NCBI RefSeq assembly: GCF_030269765.1
Contig: NZ_BSTX01000003.1
Span: 950,377 to 1,014,376, forward strand
Reading direction: 5' to 3'
Origin: Actinorhabdospora filicis
GTDB lineage: Bacteria > Actinomycetota > Actinomycetes > Mycobacteriales > Micromonosporaceae
DNA: 64,000 nucleotides
Below are positions 41,352 through 48,144 of the stretch, piece by piece. The position numbers were made by a program, and so were the translations under genes. The stretch's first letter is position 1. Every line of letters starts with the position of its first letter. A model generated the notes under the pieces. It made no database searches, was not told where the DNA came from, and saw only the letters and a program-made list of their open reading frames with translations.

Positions 41352-41368
41352 GTTTCCCAATGGGCAAC
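41352..41368. promoter_or_regulatory. Interrupted palindrome between divergent TetR and MarR-MFS genes
   Basis: GTTtCCCaatGGGcAAC has matching arms GTT-CCC and GGG-AAC around AAT; a perfect CATTG/CAATG repeat overlaps it (41348-41362). It is 22 bases before the chosen MarR start and 46 from the TetR start. It is likely an operator for TetR or MarR. Confidence 0.5.
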
Positions 41369-41389
41369 GAGTGGATGATTGGGTGCGTC

Positions 41390-41863
41390 ATGCAACTACC
41401 CCCGGACGACGGCGCGCTCGCCGATGACCTCCGCGACGGACTGCGCGGGCTGCTCAAGACCATGCGGCTCCTGCGCGGACTCTCGGCGTTCAAGCACGTC
41501 GGCGGCCACGCCGGCATGGTCGCGCTCCTCTCCGCCATCGGAGAGGCGCCGAACGGCTCACACGTCAAGGACCTGGCCGCCGACCTCGTTCTGGACGCGT
41601 CCACCGTGAGCCGTTCGGTGAGCGCGGCCGTCGCCTTCGGCTTCGTCGAACGCGCCGCCGACCCCGCCGACAAGCGCGCCTGCGTCCTGCGCCTGACCGA
41701 TGCCGGGCGCGCGGCCCTCGACGCGACCCACGACTGGTACGAGGACCTGTTCGCCAGCGCCCTCGGCACCTGGGACCGGGCCGAGCTGACCGCCCTCGCG
41801 CGCTCGCTCAACCGCCTCACCGGCGACCTCACGAACCACCTCGAAAGGCAACGCACACCGTGA
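41390..41863 (+). CDS. MarR family transcriptional regulator
   Basis: 157 residues from ATG 41390 (MQLPPDDGALAD); in-frame ATGs at 41360 and 41378 and a GTG at 41321 would extend it over the operator-like repeat and are less likely. Winged helix: SHVKDLAADLVLDASTVSRSVSAAVAFGFVERAADPADKRACVLRLTDAG. It overlaps the downstream MFS gene (GTGA). A two-gene efflux operon with its own MarR, divergent from a TetR, implies dual control by toxic compounds. Confidence 0.9.
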   Translation: MQLPPDDGALADDLRDGLRGLLKTMRLLRGLSAFKHVGGHAGMVALLSAIGEAPNGSHVKDLAADLVLDASTVSRSVSAAVAFGFVERAADPADKRACVLRLTDAGRAALDATHDWYEDLFASALGTWDRAELTALARSLNRLTGDLTNHLERQRTP

Positions 41864-43476
41864 CCCAGAAACCGATGACGCATCGTCAGATATTGGAGGC
41901 CCTCAGCGGGCTCCTCCTGGTCCTGTTCGTGGCGATGCTCTCCGGCACCGTCGTCTCCACCGCGCTGCCCAAGATCATCGGCGCGCTGAACGGGACGCAG
42001 GGGCAGTACACCTGGGTCGTGACCGCCACCCTGCTGGCCGCCACCGCCTCCACGCCCATCTGGGGCAAGCTCGCCGACCTGTTCAGCAAGAAGACCCTCA
42101 TCCAGACCGCCATCGTGGTCTTCGCCGTCGGCTCGGTGGTCGCCGGGCTCGCGCAGAACACCGGCCAGCTCATCGCCGCCCGCGCCTTCCAGGGCCTGGG
42201 CGTCGGCGGTCTCCAGGCCCTCGTCCAGGTCGCCATCGCGGCGATGATCCCGCCGCGCGAGCGCGGACGCTACAACGGCTACCTGGGCGGCGTCATGGCC
42301 CTGGCCACCGTCGGCGGCCCGCTGCTGGGCGGCCTGATCGTGGACTCCTCGCTCGGCTGGCGCTGGTGCTTCTTCGTGGGCGTGCCGGTCGCGGTGATCG
42401 CCTTCTTCCTGCTGCAGAAGACCCTGCGCCTGCCCGTCATGCGCCGCGAGGCCAAGATCGACTACCTGGGCGCCACCCTCATCGCCGCCGGGGTCAGCCT
42501 GCTGCTGATCTGGGTGTCGTTCGTGGACAAGGACTTCGGCTGGATCTCCTGGCAGAGCCTGGCCATGGCCGGCGGCTCGGTCCTGCTGCTGGTGCTGGCC
42601 ACCGTGGTGGAGGCGCGCGCGCCCGAACCGGTCGTCCCGCTGCCCATCGTCAAGCGGCGCACCACCGCGCTGGCGATCGTGGCGAGCCTGGCGGTGGGCA
42701 TGGCGATGTTCGGCGGCTCGGTCTTCCTGGGCCAGTACTTCCAGATCGGGCGCGGCTACAGCCCCACCGAGGCCGGGCTGCTGACCATCCCGATGATGGC
42801 CGGCGTCCTGGGCGCCTCCATCATCGGCGGGCGGCTGGTCACCAAGACCGGCAAGGTCAAGCCGTTCATCGTCGGCGGGACCATCGTGCTGGTCATCGGC
42901 CTGGCCGCGCTCAGCGTCATCGACCACGAGACCTCGCTGGTCTACATCGGCGCGGCGATGTTCCTGGTCGGCGCGGGCGTGGGCGCCTCGATGCAGAACC
43001 TCGTCCTGGCCGTGCAGAACACCGTGGCCCTGCGCGACATCGGCGCCGCCAGCGCCACCGTGGCCTTCTTCCGCTCCCTGGGCGGCGCGGTCGGCGTCTC
43101 GGTGCTGGGCGCGGTCCTGGCCAACCGGGTCTCCGACAGCATCACCGCGCACCTGGCCGAGGCGGGCATCCCGGCCGGCGGGAAGTCCGCCGGTTCCTCG
43201 CTCAACCTGAACGAGCTGCCGCCGGTCGTCCAGCACATCGTGCGCGCCGCCTACGGCGACGCCACCGGGCGCATCTTCCTGATCGCGGCGGCCATCGCCG
43301 TGATCGGTGTGATCGCCTCGCTGTTCCTCAAGCCCGCGCCACTGCGGAGCAGCCTCGACGCGGGCCCGCCCGCCACCGCTGCCGCGACGGCCGCCGCCGC
43401 GGCCGACGCGGTCCCGGACGCCGACGTGGAGATCCTTCCCCGGCGGTTAACGCCTTCTCCCGTCCGCGCCCGATGA
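41860..43476 (+). CDS. MFS drug exporter, DHA2 (14-helix) family
   Basis: 538 residues from GTG 41860. Motif A is GKLADLFSKKTLI; the helix-5 antiporter motif C is seen in GYLGGVMALATVGGPLLGGLIVD; the overall length and about 14 hydrophobic segments match EmrB/QacA-type DHA2 proton antiporters. It exports drugs or secondary metabolites from the cytoplasm. The Ala-rich C-terminal tail is cytoplasmic and contains a TTA codon at position 530. It could in principle export the NRPS product, but it is 10 kb away and separately regulated. Confidence 0.95.
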   Translation: MTQKPMTHRQILEALSGLLLVLFVAMLSGTVVSTALPKIIGALNGTQGQYTWVVTATLLAATASTPIWGKLADLFSKKTLIQTAIVVFAVGSVVAGLAQNTGQLIAARAFQGLGVGGLQALVQVAIAAMIPPRERGRYNGYLGGVMALATVGGPLLGGLIVDSSLGWRWCFFVGVPVAVIAFFLLQKTLRLPVMRREAKIDYLGATLIAAGVSLLLIWVSFVDKDFGWISWQSLAMAGGSVLLLVLATVVEARAPEPVVPLPIVKRRTTALAIVASLAVGMAMFGGSVFLGQYFQIGRGYSPTEAGLLTIPMMAGVLGASIIGGRLVTKTGKVKPFIVGGTIVLVIGLAALSVIDHETSLVYIGAAMFLVGAGVGASMQNLVLAVQNTVALRDIGAASATVAFFRSLGGAVGVSVLGAVLANRVSDSITAHLAEAGIPAGGKSAGSSLNLNELPPVVQHIVRAAYGDATGRIFLIAAAIAVIGVIASLFLKPAPLRSSLDAGPPATAAATAAAAADAVPDADVEILPRRLTPSPVRAR

Positions 43477-43513
43477 CGCGCCCCGGCCCCCGCGATCAGG
43501 AGGCCGGGGCGCG
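43477..43513 (+). terminator. Hairpin terminator after MFS exporter
   Basis: CGCGCCCCGGCC and GGCCGGGGCGCG form a perfect 12-bp stem around a 13-base loop, directly after the MFS stop codon. Confidence 0.75.
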
Positions 43514-43552
43514 CCGTAATCGCTTTGCGCGCCCCGAAGCGCCGCCCGCACC

Positions 43553-44143
43553 ATGGCGGGCATGGAACAACGACAGATCCGCGCGGCGCACACCGGCACG
43601 ACCGTCACGGTGTACCAGGCCTACCACCCGCGCATCGGGCTCCCGGCGGCCCGCGACGGGCGCTTCCCGGCGGAGTGGAAGCGCGAGCGCATGACCTGGA
43701 TCAAACCCAGCTTCCTGTGGATGATGTACCGCTGCGGCTGGGGGCTGAAGCCCGACCAGGAGACGGTGCTGGCCATTGAGATCGGCCGCGACGGCTTCGA
43801 CTGGGCGCTGGCCAGCGCGTGCCTGTCGCATCACGTCCCGGAGGTCCACGGCGCCTTCGGTGAATGGCGCGAGGCGCTGCGGGCCGCGCCCGCCCGTGTC
43901 CAGTGGGACCCCGAACGCGATCTGCGGCTCAACCCGCTGCCCTACCGCTCGCTGCAACTGGGCCTGTCGGGCGAGGCGTCGCGCCGCTACGCCGACGAGT
44001 GGACCGTCGCGATCACCGACGTCACGCCGCTGGCGCGCGAGGTCCACGCGCTGGTCTCGGCGGGTGACCTGGACGCCGCCGCGCGCCTGCTCCCGGCCGA
44101 AAAGGCTTATCCCGCACCGGATCTGGCGCACCTGGGGGCTTGA
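43553..44143 (+). CDS. DUF4291 family protein
   Basis: 196 residues from ATG 43553 (ATG 43562 is possible). RQIRAAHTGTTVTVYQAYHPRIG, MTWIKPSFLWMMYRCGWGLKPDQETVLAIEI and LRLNPLPYRSLQLGLSGEA match the conserved core of DUF4291 proteins, small soluble proteins of unknown biochemical role. The family is widespread and usually monocistronic, as here. Confidence 0.87.
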   Translation: MAGMEQRQIRAAHTGTTVTVYQAYHPRIGLPAARDGRFPAEWKRERMTWIKPSFLWMMYRCGWGLKPDQETVLAIEIGRDGFDWALASACLSHHVPEVHGAFGEWREALRAAPARVQWDPERDLRLNPLPYRSLQLGLSGEASRRYADEWTVAITDVTPLAREVHALVSAGDLDAAARLLPAEKAYPAPDLAHLGA

Positions 44144-44261
44144 TCCGGAAAAACCTCGGTGGATCCCTTCTTGCGGCTTGGGAGTAGAGTCCCCGATGGA
44201 CCCACGGTAGGGGAGTGCTGACCGCGGGTCCGCAGAACTCAGGACCGACCGGGGAGGTGCG

Positions 44262-44699
44262 GTGACGGGCCCCAACCCGCCCAGCGCGCAGATCGACCAG
44301 CTGATGACCGGGCTGCGCGAGACCCTCGCCCAGGCGCGCGCCGGACGGCCCGCCGAAGACCCCGGTACGGCCGGCCTGCAAGGGAAGCACGGCGAGGACG
44401 ACGCCCAGATCAAGGCCGTGGTCGGCCCCAACCGGATCGTGTCGCTGGAGCTGGACCCGCGCGTCCGGCGGATGGACTCCGACGAGCTGGCGGCCGCGAT
44501 CGTGGCCGCGATCAACGGCGCCTTCGAGGATCTGGGCGGCCGGGCCCGCGAGGCCGCCGGGGAAGAGTCGCCCGATGTGGACACCGAGGCCCTGTCGGAG
44601 AAGCTCGACAAGCTCCAGGACGCCTCCGTGCGGCAGATGGCGATGTTCGAGCAGGCCATGTCGGAGGTCGTCGCGCGCCTGATGGGCGGCCGCTCGTGA
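44262..44699 (+). CDS. YbaB/EbfC-like protein heading the type VII-like toxin operon
   Basis: 145 residues from GTG 44262 (GGGGAGGT upstream). The central segment AQIKAVVGPNRIVSLELDPRVRRMDSDELAAAIVAAINGAFEDLGGRA has the alpha-beta pattern of YbaB/EbfC proteins. In actinobacteria such genes commonly head WXG100/ESX-type effector operons, where they may act as chaperone-like or structural partners. It overlaps the next gene (GTGA). TAGAGT at 44185-44190 could be a promoter -10. Confidence 0.8.
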   Translation: MTGPNPPSAQIDQLMTGLRETLAQARAGRPAEDPGTAGLQGKHGEDDAQIKAVVGPNRIVSLELDPRVRRMDSDELAAAIVAAINGAFEDLGGRAREAAGEESPDVDTEALSEKLDKLQDASVRQMAMFEQAMSEVVARLMGGRS

Positions 44700-45013
44700 G
44701 CGAGGGCTTCGAGACGCTGCCCGCCTCCCTCCGCGACGCCGGCGGCCTCATGGGCAAGGCCGCCGAGGCCCTGGAGAAGGAGTGGACGGCGCTGGACGCC
44801 AAGGTCCAGGGCATGGGCGACATCTTCGGCGACGACGATGTCGGCGGGCTGATCGGCATGTCCTACCAGGCCGCGCACGAGATCGCCCAGGAGAACCTGA
44901 GCTCGGTCATGGAGGCCCTCGGCGGTTTCGGCGAGGGCCTGACCGACATGGCGCAGAACTACGAGGACGCCGAGAGCGCGCTCACCGAGACCTTCAGGAA
45001 GTTCGAGCGATGA
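44696..45013 (+). CDS. WXG100/ESX-like small secreted helical protein
   Basis: 105 residues, almost wholly helical, with no signal peptide. LPASLRDAGGLMGKAAEALEKEWTALDAKV and DVGGLIGMSYQAAHEIAQENLSSVMEALGGFGEGLTDMAQNYEDAESALTETF give two long helices of the ESAT-6/EspC-like type. A YxxxD-like C-terminal signal (YEDAESAL) fits type VII secretion. It lies 4-base overlapped between the YbaB-like and carrier genes, and probably partners the carrier during export. Confidence 0.78.
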   Translation: MSEGFETLPASLRDAGGLMGKAAEALEKEWTALDAKVQGMGDIFGDDDVGGLIGMSYQAAHEIAQENLSSVMEALGGFGEGLTDMAQNYEDAESALTETFRKFER

Positions 45014-45022
45014 GGGGGCGAT

Positions 45023-45514
45023 GTGGGGATCAACATCCCCGGCGAGCTGGCCGACCTGCTGAACGAGCTGGGCTACACGTGGCCGAAGTCGGATGAGTCG
45101 AAGCTGTTCGAGCTCGGTCGGGACTGGCTGGACTTCGCCGGAAAGCTGACCCCCATCGCCGGTGAGGCCGCCGCCGCGGCCGACAAGGCGCGCTCGGGCA
45201 ACAAGGGCGCGGCGATCGAGGCCTTCGGCAAGGCCTGGGACCACGAGGATTCCGCCGTCACCGTCCTCAACCGCGCGGTCGTGGGCGGGCAGATGGTCGG
45301 CGGCGCGCTGTTCGTGTGCGCGGCGGTCGTCCTCGCCTTGAAGATCAACGTGATCGTGCAGCTGACGATCCTGCTCATCGAGATCATCCAGGCGATCGCC
45401 ACGGCCGCGGTGACCTTCGGGGCGTCGCTGGCCGAGATCCCGATCTTCAAGAAGCTCGCCGACATCGCCATCGACCTCATCATCGACAAGGCCCTGGAGG
45501 CGGTCCTTGGCTAG
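45023..45514 (+). CDS. CpnT-N-like T7SS carrier/channel domain as a stand-alone protein
   Basis: 163 residues from GTG 45023. INIPGELADLLNELGYTWPKSDESKLFELGRDWLDFAGKL is the N-terminus typical of actinobacterial WXG100-like toxin carriers (outer-channel domain of CpnT-type proteins). Hydrophobic helices follow at about 93-140 (MVGGALFVCAAVVLALKINVIVQLTILLIEIIQAIATAAVT). In related systems this domain is fused to a C-terminal toxin; here the frame stops and the toxin gene begins 8 bases earlier in another frame. It is complete as a carrier domain. Confidence 0.78.
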   Translation: MGINIPGELADLLNELGYTWPKSDESKLFELGRDWLDFAGKLTPIAGEAAAAADKARSGNKGAAIEAFGKAWDHEDSAVTVLNRAVVGGQMVGGALFVCAAVVLALKINVIVQLTILLIEIIQAIATAAVTFGASLAEIPIFKKLADIAIDLIIDKALEAVLG

Positions 45515-46130
45515 GGTGCGGAAGGGCACGAAGGCCGCCAAGGGCGTGGTGGCCAAGGTCGCCAAGTCGGGCATGGGCAACCCCGCCAAGAAGGTCGGCA
45601 AACGCGTCCGGCTCAACCCGAAGAAGATGAGCGGCCCCGGCAAGCCCGACTTCAAGGACAGCAGGGGCCGCCTGCGCGACGGGCAGACCGGCAAGATCAA
45701 GCACGACCCGAACCGTCCCAAGCCGCGCTACAGCCGCAACAGCGAGTACCCGCACGGGTACAGCGACAAGACGCACGGCGAGATGGCGAAGAAGTGGTCG
45801 AAGGAGGGCCGCGATCCGGCCCACCCCAAGGACGCGCACGGCTGGCCGCTGGACGCCAGTGGCAACAAGATCCCGCGCGACAACCTGACCTGGTACGACA
45901 AGCGAGGTCGTAAAGTCCAGCCGCCGGTCACCTACGATCACGACCCGGCGATCGTGGAGCACTGGAACAAGACCGGCAGCAACACCGACCGTGCCACGCG
46001 CAACACATACTATGACAATCACCAGATCATGGAGCCGATGAACGGCCCGACGAACTCCTCCAAGGGCGCCAAGCTCCAGGGCACCGGCGTCGGTTTCACC
46101 CAGAACACCGGCCCCAACTACACACCGTAG
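45507..46130 (+). CDS. Polymorphic toxin nuclease domain (HNH/EndoVII, GH-E-like)
   Basis: 207 residues from TTG 45507 with GGAGG 6 bases upstream (GTG 45516 is an alternative). A basic N-terminal linker (ARVRKGTKAAKGVVAKVAK) leads to GRLRDGQTGKIKHDPNRPKPRY. The C-terminal EHWNKTGSNTDRATRNTYYDN and EPMNGPTNSSKGAKL, ending FTQNTGPNYTP, resemble HNH/EndoVII-superfamily polymorphic toxins. It overlaps the carrier gene by 8 bases in a +1 frame. A frameshift split of one ancestral gene is possible, but the ribosome site argues for a deliberate separate gene. It would act as a nuclease in target cells. Confidence 0.6.
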   Translation: MARVRKGTKAAKGVVAKVAKSGMGNPAKKVGKRVRLNPKKMSGPGKPDFKDSRGRLRDGQTGKIKHDPNRPKPRYSRNSEYPHGYSDKTHGEMAKKWSKEGRDPAHPKDAHGWPLDASGNKIPRDNLTWYDKRGRKVQPPVTYDHDPAIVEHWNKTGSNTDRATRNTYYDNHQIMEPMNGPTNSSKGAKLQGTGVGFTQNTGPNYTP

Positions 46131-46145
46131 GACGGAGACGCGCAC

Positions 46146-46874
46146 GTGCCGATCGACATCGCCGGCGAGATCGCCCGCATCGAGGACGTCAACCCGTTCC
46201 CGGGGCTGGACGGGGTCTGGTTCTGGGGCGTGGGCGGAGGCTGGTTCACCTACACCATCGCGCTCTCCGGCGACCGCACCGCCGCCTTCCAGGTGACCTG
46301 CCGCGACGTGTACCCCGCCGAGACCGTCAAGGACGTCATCGCCTTCGCCCGCGCCAACGAGGCCGCCCTCCTCGGCGCCGCGCCCCTCGTCCACGTCGAG
46401 GGCTTCACCGGCCACGGCTTCGACTCGGTGGCCGCCGCCATCCCCTCCGTCGCCGACGTCAACGACGAGATGCCGGAGCTGAACGCGGTCACCTACGCGC
46501 TCTTCCCCGCCTGGCGCTGCGAGTTCTCCGGCGCCGAGACCGAACCCGAGGCCTACAGCCGGCTGGACATGATGGACATCGCCGACCTGCGCCGCGAACC
46601 CCTCCCGTTCCTGAAGATGCGCTTCAAGAACCCCAAGACCGGCGTCCACACCCTCGGCGACGAACGCCTGCTCACCTACCCCCGCCAGCTCGACGACGAG
46701 ATCGAGAGCCTGGACGGCGTCACCGGCGGCTGGATCGAGACGGAGAACTTCACCGGCGCCGTCCACCGCCTCACCTGGTCCGACGGCTTCGCCCTCGATG
46801 ACGGCGAGCAGCGCATGTCCCTTCAGGACACTCTCTCCTGGGCCCGCCGCCACCTCACCGAGGGCACCGGCTGA
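46146..46874 (+). CDS. Candidate immunity protein 1
   Basis: 242 residues from GTG 46146, 15 bases after the toxin stop. It is acidic, soluble and without signal peptide (VWFWGVGGGWFTYTIALSGDRTAAFQV ... AVTYALFPAWRCEFSGAETEPEAY ... GWIETENFTGAVHRLTWSDGFALDDGEQRM). An acidic cytoplasmic protein directly after a basic nuclease toxin is the classic immunity position. No named immunity family was recognised. Confidence 0.55.
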   Translation: MPIDIAGEIARIEDVNPFPGLDGVWFWGVGGGWFTYTIALSGDRTAAFQVTCRDVYPAETVKDVIAFARANEAALLGAAPLVHVEGFTGHGFDSVAAAIPSVADVNDEMPELNAVTYALFPAWRCEFSGAETEPEAYSRLDMMDIADLRREPLPFLKMRFKNPKTGVHTLGDERLLTYPRQLDDEIESLDGVTGGWIETENFTGAVHRLTWSDGFALDDGEQRMSLQDTLSWARRHLTEGTG

Positions 46875-47194
46875 TGCTGCTCACCGCCGGTCCCGACACC
46901 TCCATCGCCCAGCCCACCCCGGGCCGCGTGGAACAGGTCCTGCGCTCCCTCGTGGCCTCCGGCGACGACTTCGCCATCCTCGCCACCGGCGACCAGCACT
47001 ACGTCCAGACCGCCGTCGTCCCCGGCCAGGACGTCTACTTCGACCTCGAATACCGCGACGGCTCGTCCGACCTCCACTACGTGGCAGCCGACTCCCGCCC
47101 CATCGACGAGGTCGTCGACGTGTTCCTGAGCTACCTGCGCGGCGACAACACCTGGCGCACCCGCGTGGAATGGAAGCGGGTGAGGCAACCGTGA
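46874..47194 (+). CDS. Candidate immunity protein 2 (Imm1-like in outline)
   Basis: 106 residues; its start shares one base with the previous stop (TGATG). DDFAILATGDQHYVQTAVVPGQDVYFDLEYRDGSSDLHYVAADSRPIDEVVDVFLSYLRGDNTWRTRVEWKRV is a compact alpha-beta protein resembling small immunity proteins of the Imm1 type, where a YFDLEYR-like strand is followed by a helix and terminal W-x-W region. It is co-translated with its neighbours. Whether one or both genes give immunity is unknown. Confidence 0.5.
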   Translation: MLLTAGPDTSIAQPTPGRVEQVLRSLVASGDDFAILATGDQHYVQTAVVPGQDVYFDLEYRDGSSDLHYVAADSRPIDEVVDVFLSYLRGDNTWRTRVEWKRVRQP

Positions 47195-47511
47195 TCCTCC
47201 TCAGCGACCGCTCCTACGACCGCGAGATCCTCACCGCCGACCTCCCCGTCCTGCTCGCCTTCGGCGCCCCCGACGACGGCCCCAGCCGCGCCCTCGGCGG
47301 CGTCATGGCCGAAGTCGAGCACACCCTCGCCGGCAAGATCGAAGTCGCCGTGGTGAACGTCCCCGACTGCCCCGGCATCGTCGCGCGCTGGGGCGTGACC
47401 AGGCTCCCCACGCTGCTCCTGCTGCGCGAGGGGATCCTGGAGCGGGTGTTCCTGGGGGTGCGCCCGGCGAAGCGCATCGTGGCGGATCTGGAGCCTTACC
47501 TGGCGGGTTGA
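47191..47511 (+). CDS. Thioredoxin-fold protein lacking the CxxC motif
   Basis: 106 residues from GTG 47191 (GTGA overlap with the previous stop; ATG 47170 would add seven residues). LPVLLAFGAPDDGPSRALGGVMAEVEHTL aligns with a thioredoxin active-site region, but the CGPC is replaced by GAPDDGPS, so no dithiol exists. The later WGVTRLPTLLLLREGILERVFLGVRPAKRI has the cis-Pro strand and terminal helix. It is probably a redox-inactive adaptor. It ends the overlapping toxin operon. Confidence 0.72.
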   Translation: MILLSDRSYDREILTADLPVLLAFGAPDDGPSRALGGVMAEVEHTLAGKIEVAVVNVPDCPGIVARWGVTRLPTLLLLREGILERVFLGVRPAKRIVADLEPYLAG

Positions 47512-47533
47512 CGGGGGCGTTAGGGTGCCCGCC

Positions 47534-48136
47534 ATGACGACCCCGGACGACCTCCGCGCCGCCCTGTCCGCCGCGACGGCCGCACTGTCCACCGTGGACG
47601 ACTGGACGGCTCCCGCCGGAACCCTGTCCTGGACGCGCTGGGAGACCGCCGAGCATCTGGCGAGCGATCTGCTGTACTACGCGACCCAGCTCGCCACCGG
47701 TGAGCGGTCCCTCGGTCAGCCCACCGCTTACGACCAGCTCGCCCGCCCGGGCAGCGACTGCGCCCAGATGGTCGCCCTCAAGCCTGAGACCGGCACCCCC
47801 GGTGTTCTGCGCGCGATCGGCGGCGGTGGCGTCCTCCTCCTGGCGATCCTGGCCGCGACGACTCCCGCCACCCGGGCCCGCCACCCCTGGGGCGACGGCG
47901 ATCCGGGCGGCTTCACCGCCATGGCGATCGTGGAACTGCTGCTGCACGCCTGGGACATCGCGGGCGCGGTCGACGCTCCCGTCGGCGTGACCGCCCGCGC
48001 GCTGGCGCGGCTGTTCCCCGGCGCCCCGGCCGACGCCGACCCGTGGGCGGCGCTGCTGTGGTCGACCGGGCGGGGCGAACTGGCCGGGCGGGCGCGGGTG
48101 GCGAAGTGGCGGTGGTTCGCGGAGGTGCGGGACTGA
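47534..48136 (+). CDS. MDMPI/DinB-like family protein
   Basis: 200 residues. LSWTRWETAEHLASDLLYYATQLA and a second helix pair TAMAIVELLLHAWDIAGAV provide the His residues of the DinB/mycothiol-dependent maleylpyruvate isomerase metal site (H in AEHLAS, H in LLLHAWD). Members use or bind mycothiol in actinobacteria; many have no known substrate. It is followed, convergently, by the ribosome-protection gene 8 bases away. Confidence 0.82.
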   Translation: MTTPDDLRAALSAATAALSTVDDWTAPAGTLSWTRWETAEHLASDLLYYATQLATGERSLGQPTAYDQLARPGSDCAQMVALKPETGTPGVLRAIGGGGVLLLAILAATTPATRARHPWGDGDPGGFTAMAIVELLLHAWDIAGAVDAPVGVTARALARLFPGAPADADPWAALLWSTGRGELAGRARVAKWRWFAEVRD

Positions 48137-48144
48137 CGTCGCCC

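Noticed and set aside
41321..41389. Longer MarR N-terminus from GTG 41321
   Set aside because: It would translate through the operator-like symmetry and adds a non-conserved segment; ATG 41390 begins just before the conserved helices.
45023..46130. Simple frameshift pseudogene of a fused carrier-toxin
   Set aside because: Not excluded, but the 8-base overlap with GGAGG correctly placed before TTG 45507 favours two genuine genes; kept as a finding instead.
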